Source of the DNA: CAYLNK01 sp964384675
Lineage (GTDB): Bacteria; Acidobacteriota; Thermoanaerobaculia; UBA5066
Direction of reading: 5' to 3'
Assembly (NCBI GenBank): GCA_964384675.1
Contig: CAYLNK010000366.1
Coordinates: 1 to 6,111, forward strand
DNA length: 6,111 nt
Part shown: positions 1 to 5,017 of the stretch, piece by piece
How the letters are laid out: every line of letters starts with the position of its first letter
Position numbering within the stretch: the stretch's first letter is position 1
The notes under the pieces: generated by a model
What the model saw: only the letters and a program-made list of their open reading frames with translations
Database searches by the model: none
Told to the model about the DNA's origin: nothing
Program-made: the position numbers and the translations under genes

Positions 1-1002
1 CGGCGGCGGGCCCGGGGTCCGCGGCCTCGAGTCGGACGGCGTCCCGCGCCGCTCCAGGTCGGCGTTGGCGCCCGACGGGCGGGAGGACGCTCCTTCCTCC
101 ACGGGCTGGGGCAGGCGCGTGACCTCGGTCGGGTCCGGCTCGAGCCCGAGCTCGACGGCGCGGCGCTGGATCGCGTCGAGCCACTCCACGACGAGGCGGT
201 AGCTCTGCGGCCGTTCCGCCGGGTCGCGCGCCAGCATCGCCAGGAGGACGTTCCGAAGGTCCTCCGGCAGCGCCGGCATTCCCGCGGGCACGTCGAACGA
301 CGGCTCGAAGGGCCGCTGGTGCGCCATCATCCACTCGTAGAAGTTGCCGGTGCGCTCGACCCGGATGGGCGGGTGCTGGGTGAGGAGCCGGAAGAAGACG
401 ACGCCCAGGGAGTAGACGTCGCTCCTCCAGTCCGCCGCGGTCGCGAAGAAGAGCTCGGGCGCCGCGAAGCTGAACTTTCCGAGGAACTGGCCCGTCTGCG
501 TGTTCATCTCGCCGTCGAGCGGTGTCTCGTGGAGGATCTTCGCGATCCCGAAGTCCAGGATCTTCACCAGGCGCTTCTCGTTCTCGAGGACCACGAGGAG
601 GTTGTTCGAGGAGAGGTCCCTGTGGACGATCTTCTGCTGCCGGAGGTACTCCATCCCGAGGAGGGTCTGGATCATCAGCGGGATCACCTCCGGGTACGGA
701 CGCCCCTCGAACGCCCGGAAGTCGCTGCCTCGCAGGTACTCCATCACGATGCACGGCGTGCCGTCCCGAGCCCGGGTGATCTCGTAGCAGCGCACGATGT
801 TCCGGTGGTTGAGCGCCGCCAGGATCTCGTTCTCCCGCATGAACCGGAACTGCACCTCGGGATCGTCCATCCGCTTGGACATGACCTTGATGGCCACCGG
901 GAGGTCGGTGCGTCGGTCGGTGGCGAGATAGACGATCCCCATCCCCCCCTCGCCGAGGATCCGCGAGACGACGTAGTAGTCGAACTGCGGCACCGTGGCC
1001 AT
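1..1002 (-). CDS. Hanks-type serine/threonine protein kinase, N-terminal part (runs off left edge)
   Basis: Open frame of 334 codons with no stop before the window edge, so the C-terminus is missing. It transfers phosphate from ATP to Ser/Thr of protein targets, acting from the cytoplasmic side. Residues 15-275 form a complete kinase domain: glycine loop GEGGMG at 17-22, ATP lysine K39 in VAIKVM, helix C glutamate E57, HRDLSSNN at 127-134, DFG at 150-152, FAAPE at 179-183, DVYSLG at 195-200 and the subdomain XI arginine in RDPAERP (259-265). Two positions are unusual: the HRDxK lysine is Ser (S131), and the P+1-loop GT is GK (K176). Thr160, Thr168 and Thr170 in the activation segment are possible autophosphorylation sites. 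After residue 280 the chain becomes Pro/Arg/Ser-rich, like a linker to a membrane helix or sensor that would lie outside the window. The ATG at 1002 has a good ribosome binding site and begins just before the kinase fold. It is divergent from the kinase at 1185. Confidence 0.94.
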   Translation of the reverse strand, partial: MATVPQFDYYVVSRILGEGGMGIVYLATDRRTDLPVAIKVMSKRMDDPEVQFRFMRENEILAALNHRNIVRCYEITRARDGTPCIVMEYLRGSDFRAFEGRPYPEVIPLMIQTLLGMEYLRQQKIVHRDLSSNNLLVVLENEKRLVKILDFGIAKILHETPLDGEMNTQTGQFLGKFSFAAPELFFATAADWRSDVYSLGVVFFRLLTQHPPIRVERTGNFYEWMMAHQRPFEPSFDVPAGMPALPEDLRNVLLAMLARDPAERPQSYRLVVEWLDAIQRRAVELGLEPDPTEVTRLPQPVEEGASSRPSGANADLERRGTPSDSRPRTPGPPP

Positions 1003-1010
1003 CGAAGGCG

Positions 1011-1017
1011 TCCTTCC
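1011..1017 (-). promoter_or_regulatory. ribosome binding site of the left kinase
   Basis: On the minus strand GGAAGGA lies 8 nt upstream of the ATG at 1002. This is a strong Shine-Dalgarno match and it fixes the start, which has no other plausible in-frame candidate before the kinase domain. Confidence 0.75.
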
Positions 1018-1018
1018 G

Positions 1019-1060
1019 CCCGGGACGTGCCGCCGGCCGTGTCGACGCTCCAGTCCCGGG
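1019..1060. repeat. 8-bp perfect inverted repeat in the left kinase leader
   Basis: CCCGGGAC at 1019-1026 and GTCCCGGG at 1053-1060 are exact reverse complements separated by 26 bp. In the transcript of the left kinase this could form a stem whose downstream arm ends 1 nt upstream of the ribosome binding site, or it could be a dimeric operator. The core GTCCCG occurs once more at 1093-1098. In DNA this GC-rich such a repeat may be chance, and no known regulator motif is recognised. Confidence 0.35.
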
Positions 1061-1111
1061 GAACGAGGCTGTCTCGGGCACGGCCATCTTAAGTCCCGCG
1101 CTTCCCGGTGG

Positions 1112-1145
1112 GGAAGGCGAGGGCGCCTGGAAGGCGAGGGCGCCT
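1112..1145 (+). repeat. perfect 17-bp tandem direct repeat, two copies, each with an internal dyad
   Basis: GGAAGGCGAGGGCGCCT occurs at 1112-1128 and again, directly abutting and without mismatch, at 1129-1145. Each unit contains the inverted repeat AGGCG-AGGG-CGCCT (1115-1128 and 1132-1145). The second unit ends on the first base of the TAGAAT hexamer, so the pair fills the -35, spacer and upstream region of the putative kinase promoter. That placement suits a regulator binding two adjacent dimeric sites. A recent slippage duplication is the alternative. Confidence 0.85.
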
Positions 1146-1150
1146 AGAAT
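1145..1150 (+). promoter_or_regulatory. possible -10 element of the transmembrane kinase gene
   Basis: TAGAAT matches the sigma-70 type -10 consensus TATAAT at five of six positions and stands out in GC-rich DNA. It would place transcription start near 1157 and leave a leader of about 28 nt. The expected -35 position (about 1122-1127) is GGCGCC, which has no match, so activator dependence or another sigma factor is possible. Confidence 0.35.
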
Positions 1151-1173
1151 CCGCGGAGATGTCGCACGGCCCC

Positions 1174-1177
1174 GGAG
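1174..1177 (+). promoter_or_regulatory. ribosome binding site of the transmembrane kinase
   Basis: GGAG lies 7 nt upstream of the GTG at 1185. A second in-frame GTG at 1191 is 13 nt away and so is less well placed. The ATG at 1159 is out of frame. Confidence 0.55.
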
Positions 1178-1184
1178 CCCCCTC

Positions 1185-2783
1185 GTGACGGTGACCGGCA
1201 AGGGCGAGGTCGCCGGACAGCGGGTGGGGCGCTTCCGGATCGAGCGCCTCATCGGCAGCGGCGGCATGGGCACCGTCTACGAGGCGACCGACGTCTTCCT
1301 CGGCCGTCCCGTGGCGCTGAAGGTCCTGACGCCGCTGACGGAGGCCTTCGACGAGGCCCGGGAGCGCTTCTTCCGCGAGGCGCGCGCCGTGGCCCGGCTC
1401 GAGCACCCGAACATCGTGAGGATCTACGAAGCCGAGTCGAGCCCGGAGAGCCCGTACATCGCCATGGAGCTGATCCGGGGCGGCGACCTCAAGCAGATGC
1501 TCTCCGGCGCGCCGCCCCCGGCCCGCGACCGGCTCCTCGAGGTCGCCGCGCAGGTCTTCGAAGGCCTCGGGCACGCCCACGCGCACGGCGTGATCCACCG
1601 CGACGTGAAGCCCGCGAACGTGCTCCTGACGCCCGAAGGCACCGTCAAGCTCATCGACTTCGGGCTCGCGCGGCTGCACGACGACGAGCGGGACCTGACC
1701 CGCGGCCAGGTCTTCGGGAGCGCCTCGTTCATGGCTCCGGAGCAGATCATGGACCCGCGCACGATCGACTACCGCGCCGACATCTACAGCGCCGGCGTGC
1801 TCCTGCACCAGCTCGTCACGGGCCGCGTCCCGCACCAGGCGGCGACCGTGGCCGAGACGCTGGTCAAGGTCGTCCACTCCGACATCCCCGATCCGCGCCT
1901 CATCGTCCCGGACCTCGAGCCTCCGCTCGCCGAGCTGATCCTCCGCTGCCTGGCCCGCGACCGGGACGACCGGCCCACCTCGGCCGCCGACGTCGCGCGC
2001 GAGCTGCGCGAGATCGCGCGCGGGGGCCCGGTGACCGCGTCCGCGACCGTGTCGTCCCTGCGGCTCCCCGCCCCCACGACCATCCTGCCGGTCGACCGGA
2101 CGTCGGGGACGACCGGCTCGCCGGCCTCCGCCGACCGGGACGAGCCGCCCGAGCCCCGCTGGAGGCCCGACGACGAGCCCTGGAGCGGGAGGCCCGGCGG
2201 GACGGCTCGCGACGTCACCGAGGGGGACCGGACCGATTCCCCTCCCGGCCTCGACACGTTCGACTTCACGACGACGGCCGCGGAGACCCCCGACCCGCCG
2301 ACCTTCCTGCCGCCACCCGTCTCGGCGCGCTCCCGCCGCGCGGTGGCGGCCGCCGCCGGTGTGGCGCTCGGCCTGATCGTGGCTTCGGCCACCGCCTTCT
2401 TCATCCTGCGCCGGCCCCGGCCGCCCGCCTCGTCGTTCCAGCTCCCGCCGCTCCCGTCCCCGGCGAGCGTCGAGGCGCCAGACGAACGGCCGGTGGCTCC
2501 GCCGGTCCGGCCCGATTCCAGCTCTTCCGTGCGGCTCGTGGCGCTCAGCCCCGACCCGAGCCGGGGGCTCCGGCTCGACGCCCGTCTCGGACAGACCGTC
2601 GATTTCAGGGTGCGGGTGGAGGGGACGTCCCGTTCGCCGCGCTGGCTCCTGAACGACGACCCGGTCGCGGAGGGGACGTCCTACGCCTACCGTCCCCTGC
2701 GCGCGACGCGCGACCTCGTCTCGGTGATCGTCACCGAAGGCAATTCCACGGCGACCCTCTCCTGGTACGTGACCGTCAAGTAG
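1185..2783 (+). CDS. transmembrane Hanks-type serine/threonine protein kinase with C-terminal Ig/PKD-like outer domain
   Basis: Complete 532-residue receptor-like kinase; GTG start, TAG stop. The kinase domain spans residues 17-277: glycine loop GSGGMG 24-29, ATP lysine K46 (VALKVL), helix C E65, HRDVKPAN 138-145, DFG 158-160, MAPE 183-186, D199 in ADIYSAG and R263 in DRDDRP. All catalytic residues are present, so it should be active. T172, S179 and S181 are candidate activation-loop sites. A disordered Pro/Thr/Asp-rich linker (282-380) leads to one membrane helix at about 386-408, flanked by RSRR and RRPRP, which puts the kinase inside and the C-terminus outside. A further Pro-rich stalk (411-447) precedes an 85-residue beta-rich domain (448-532) with spaced Trp487, Tyr500/Tyr502 and a final SWYVTV, resembling a single Ig or PKD-type fold. 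There are no PASTA repeats. It is divergent from the left kinase and convergent with the TPR/FGE-like gene. The outer domain presumably senses or docks; its ligand is unknown. Confidence 0.96.
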   Translation: MTVTGKGEVAGQRVGRFRIERLIGSGGMGTVYEATDVFLGRPVALKVLTPLTEAFDEARERFFREARAVARLEHPNIVRIYEAESSPESPYIAMELIRGGDLKQMLSGAPPPARDRLLEVAAQVFEGLGHAHAHGVIHRDVKPANVLLTPEGTVKLIDFGLARLHDDERDLTRGQVFGSASFMAPEQIMDPRTIDYRADIYSAGVLLHQLVTGRVPHQAATVAETLVKVVHSDIPDPRLIVPDLEPPLAELILRCLARDRDDRPTSAADVARELREIARGGPVTASATVSSLRLPAPTTILPVDRTSGTTGSPASADRDEPPEPRWRPDDEPWSGRPGGTARDVTEGDRTDSPPGLDTFDFTTTAAETPDPPTFLPPPVSARSRRAVAAAAGVALGLIVASATAFFILRRPRPPASSFQLPPLPSPASVEAPDERPVAPPVRPDSSSSVRLVALSPDPSRGLRLDARLGQTVDFRVRVEGTSRSPRWLLNDDPVAEGTSYAYRPLRATRDLVSVIVTEGNSTATLSWYVTVK

Positions 2784-2791
2784 GTATCAGG
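2761..2791 (+). terminator. weak hairpin spanning the two convergent stop codons
   Basis: CCTGGTAC (2761-2768) can pair with GTATCAGG (2784-2791) in plus-strand RNA: eight pairs including one G-U, with a 15-nt loop containing the kinase stop. There is no U tract after it, and on the minus strand the G-U becomes a mismatch. It is the only hairpin I see at the junction. Rho-dependent or read-through termination is as likely. Confidence 0.2.
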
Positions 2792-4964
2792 GCTGGGCAG
2801 GCGGGACCTTCTCCGGGTCCTTCACGTTCTCGAGCAGCTCCGGGGCGGTTCCGGACGAGGCGGCGCAGCGGAAGCCGAGGTCCGGGTCCTTCTTGTCCGG
2901 GCTCCGCCGGTCGCGCTCCGTCACCGGGAGAGCCTTGCCGGTCGCCGGCCCGCTGGACGTGCGGGCGCCGCCCCGCACAGAACGGAACGTCTCCTTCGGT
3001 ACGGCCCGGAGCGAGGCGTCGTCGTTCCCCGGGTACGGGGCGTACCAGGTGCTCGTCCACTCCCAGAACGGGCCGTGCAGCGCCTCGATCCGGTACGGGC
3101 TCGCGAGCGCCGGCCACTTCGTCACGGGCTGGTCGATGAACGGGTTGTACGACTTGCGCACCGACCCCGGGGCGTTCTCGTACGGAAGATCCAGCCCCTC
3201 CGGCCCGCGGGCCGCTTTCTCCCACTCGAACTCGGTCGGCAGGCGCTTCCCGAGCCAGCGGCAGTACGCGTCGGCCTCGGGGTAGGAGACGCCGCTCACC
3301 GCGAAGTCGGACCGGTCGGCCGGCGGCACGGGCCCCTTCCACGGCTCGGGGGCTCGTGCCCCGGTGGCGAGGACGTACGCCACGTACTGGGCGTTGGTGA
3401 CCTTGTAGTGATCGAGGAAGAACTCCCCGAGCGTGGCGTTCTTGTTCTTGGGCTTCGTGTCCGGCCCGTCGCCGCCGCCCAGGATGTAGCGCCCCGCCGG
3501 GATCAGCTCGAGGCCGGCCCACAGCTTCTTGCGTGTTTCTTTGATCGCGGCTCGCGCGACGGCGATTCCCTCGAGGGCCTCGCTCTGCTTGGGCACGATC
3601 GAAAGCGCCTTCTCGAACGACTGGATCGCCTCGTACGTCTTCCCGGCCTCGACGAGCTCCTTGCCTGCCGCGACCCGCGCCGAGACCTCCTTGAGCGCGG
3701 CCTGGATCGCCTCCTTGGCGCGCGCGTGGGACGGGAACTTGCCCGTGAGCTCTTTCGCCGTGGCGTACAACGCGGACCAGTTTCCCCGCTCCTCGCTCTT
3801 GTCGAGATCGGACTCCAGCTTGCGTCTCACGTCGTCGATCTCGCTGATCGCGTCCTGCGCGGGGCCCGGGTCCGGGTAGTCCCGCCGGATGTCCTCGAAC
3901 TTCTTGCGCGCCTCCTCGAGTCGCCCCGCCTTGTACGTGTCGAGCGCGTTCTCGAGCGCCGCCTCGTTCTTCTGCTGGATCTCCTGGTATCTCCGCTCGG
4001 CGAAGTCCGCGCGCGGGAAGTTGAACAGCATCCGGTTCACCTCGCCGAGGGCCTCGCGGAACTGGCTCTTCAGCATGAAGCCCTCGATGTTGTTCCGGTA
4101 CGACTGGTAGATCTTCTGGGTCGCCACGCCCTCCATCGCGAGCTTCGAGTACTTCATCTGGAGGCGCACGTACGTCTCGAGCGCGACGGGCTCGTCGGGG
4201 AAGAAGCGGAGCAGGCTGGCCGCCTCGTTCTGGGCCTCGTTGAGGTTCGTGACCTCGAGGCTCTGGATCTTGAGGACCTTGTCGCGGAAGAGCCGGTCGA
4301 GCTTGTTCCGGACGCGCTCCCGCTCCGACGGCGCCGGTGGGGGCGGGATCTCCTTGATCTCGTCGTAGTTCTTCTTCGCCTCGAGGAGGTCCCCGGAGTC
4401 GACCTGGGTCTCGGCCAGCCGCAGCAGCCCCTCGGCGTCGACCGGTCGCGACTCCGAAAGGTCACCAGCGACGCCGGCCTGCTTGCGCCCCTCCTGCAGC
4501 AGGGCCACCACCGAAGGCCGCGCGGACGACGGGAGCCGGCGGGGGTGCGACGGGCTCAGCTCGTAGCACTTCTTGAAGTGCTCCACCGCCTTCGCCTTGA
4601 TCTGCGGGACGGGCCGCGCCTCGTTGAAGAGGGCGCAAGCGAGCGCGAGCTCGAAGTGGCCGTCCGGGTCGCGGTCCTTTCCGGTGACGTAGATCGTGAG
4701 GTCGTCGATCGCCTCCCGGTACTTCCCCTGCTGTCTCTTCGCGATCCCCGAGAGGAGGTAGGCGTCGGGCTGCTCCTGCACCTCGACGGGGACGGGCGTA
4801 CCCACGGGCGGGGGCGGAGCGGCCGGGGCGGTCGTGCCCGTCGCGGGTCTCGGCTTGCCGCGCCCCGTCGCCTGGGACGCGGCGTCACCCGGAAGGAGAA
4901 GGCAGAGGGCCGAGCAGACGGCCGCCAGGCGAGAGACCGACCCGATCACGCGACGCACCGTCAT
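2787..4964 (-). CDS. exported TPR protein with C-terminal FGE/SUMF1-like (pseudo-sulfatase-modifying) domain
   Basis: 725 residues from the ATG at 4964. A Sec signal peptide (basic MTVRR, hydrophobic 11-25, likely cleavage near 30-33) has no proper lipobox, so the product is probably periplasmic or secreted. A Pro/Ala-rich spacer (about 33-60) is followed by helical TPR-type repeats over about 65-478, for example YREAIDDLTIY, LEEARKKFEDI and YEAIQSFEKALSIVP. Residues 483-701 are an FGE-sulfatase family domain: LIPAGRYILGG, FFLDHYKVTNAQYVAYV, WLGKRLPTEFEWEKAARG, FWEWTSTWY, VRGGA and a closing LGFRC. True FGE enzymes carry a reactive cysteine pair shortly after the RGG motif. Here that stretch has none, and the domain's only cysteines are the structural-looking C568 and C700. 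It is therefore more likely a binding module with a C-type-lectin-like fold than an oxidase. It lies 53 bp downstream of the WD40-like gene on the same strand, probably one transcript. Role unknown; scaffold or ligand binder is inferred. Confidence 0.93.
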   Translation of the reverse strand: MTVRRVIGSVSRLAAVCSALCLLLPGDAASQATGRGKPRPATGTTAPAAPPPPVGTPVPVEVQEQPDAYLLSGIAKRQQGKYREAIDDLTIYVTGKDRDPDGHFELALACALFNEARPVPQIKAKAVEHFKKCYELSPSHPRRLPSSARPSVVALLQEGRKQAGVAGDLSESRPVDAEGLLRLAETQVDSGDLLEAKKNYDEIKEIPPPPAPSERERVRNKLDRLFRDKVLKIQSLEVTNLNEAQNEAASLLRFFPDEPVALETYVRLQMKYSKLAMEGVATQKIYQSYRNNIEGFMLKSQFREALGEVNRMLFNFPRADFAERRYQEIQQKNEAALENALDTYKAGRLEEARKKFEDIRRDYPDPGPAQDAISEIDDVRRKLESDLDKSEERGNWSALYATAKELTGKFPSHARAKEAIQAALKEVSARVAAGKELVEAGKTYEAIQSFEKALSIVPKQSEALEGIAVARAAIKETRKKLWAGLELIPAGRYILGGGDGPDTKPKNKNATLGEFFLDHYKVTNAQYVAYVLATGARAPEPWKGPVPPADRSDFAVSGVSYPEADAYCRWLGKRLPTEFEWEKAARGPEGLDLPYENAPGSVRKSYNPFIDQPVTKWPALASPYRIEALHGPFWEWTSTWYAPYPGNDDASLRAVPKETFRSVRGGARTSSGPATGKALPVTERDRRSPDKKDPDLGFRCAASSGTAPELLENVKDPEKVPPAQP

Positions 4965-5017
4965 CCCCACTCCCCGAGGTGAACGCTACCGACCAGAGAT
5001 CGAGTCTACCAGCGCGC
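4965..5017 (-). other. short intra-operon gap between the WD40-like and TPR/FGE-like genes
   Basis: The gap is 53 bp and both genes point the same way. No strong promoter pair and no terminator hairpin with a T tract is visible; TAGACT is at best a four-of-six -10 match. Co-transcription is the simplest reading. Confidence 0.5.
4970..4975 (-). promoter_or_regulatory. ribosome binding site that favours the ATG start of the TPR/FGE-like gene
   Basis: Minus-strand GGGGAG ends at 4970, 5 nt before the ATG at 4964. An in-frame GTG at 4970-4968 would start on the last base of this same motif, leaving no spacer, so the longer 727-residue reading is unlikely. Confidence 0.6.

Larger units (their letters stand above)
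1003..1184. promoter_or_regulatory. divergent intergenic control region between two kinase genes
   Basis: This 182-bp gap separates the start codons of two oppositely directed kinases, so it must hold at least one promoter for each unless distal promoters are used. Plus-strand elements are a 17-bp tandem repeat and a TAGAAT -10-like hexamer. On the minus strand the best -10-like match is TAAGAT at 1086-1091 (four of six consensus bases) with no convincing -35. No sigma-54 type GG/GC pair was seen. No credible small gene was found here. Confidence 0.6.

Noticed and set aside
1003..1087. Small minus-strand open frame from ATG 1087 upstream of the left kinase
   Set aside because: It runs out of frame into the kinase coding sequence, with no ribosome binding site or recognisable product.
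319..1092. 257-codon plus-strand open frame over the left kinase
   Set aside because: It lies antisense to a full set of kinase motifs and has low-complexity Arg/Glu/Val/Leu composition.
1089..1877. 262-codon minus-strand open frame over the transmembrane kinase
   Set aside because: Mirror frame of the kinase catalytic domain; no recognisable domain and shadow-type composition.
2804..2820. Hairpin GGACC-N7-GGTCC just after the kinase stop, as a terminator
   Set aside because: Only five base pairs, no T run, and it lies inside the coding region of the opposing gene.
2856..3060. C-terminal part of the FGE-like domain as the variable region of a diversity-generating retroelement
   Set aside because: FGE/C-type-lectin folds are common retroelement targets, but there is no reverse transcriptase and no second template copy of this stretch in the window.
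3075..4982. 635-codon open frame on the plus strand, antisense to the TPR/FGE-like gene
   Set aside because: Its product is almost only Arg, Leu, Val, Asp, Glu and Gly with no domain pattern, as expected of the mirror frame of a high-GC gene, while the minus strand shows clear family motifs.
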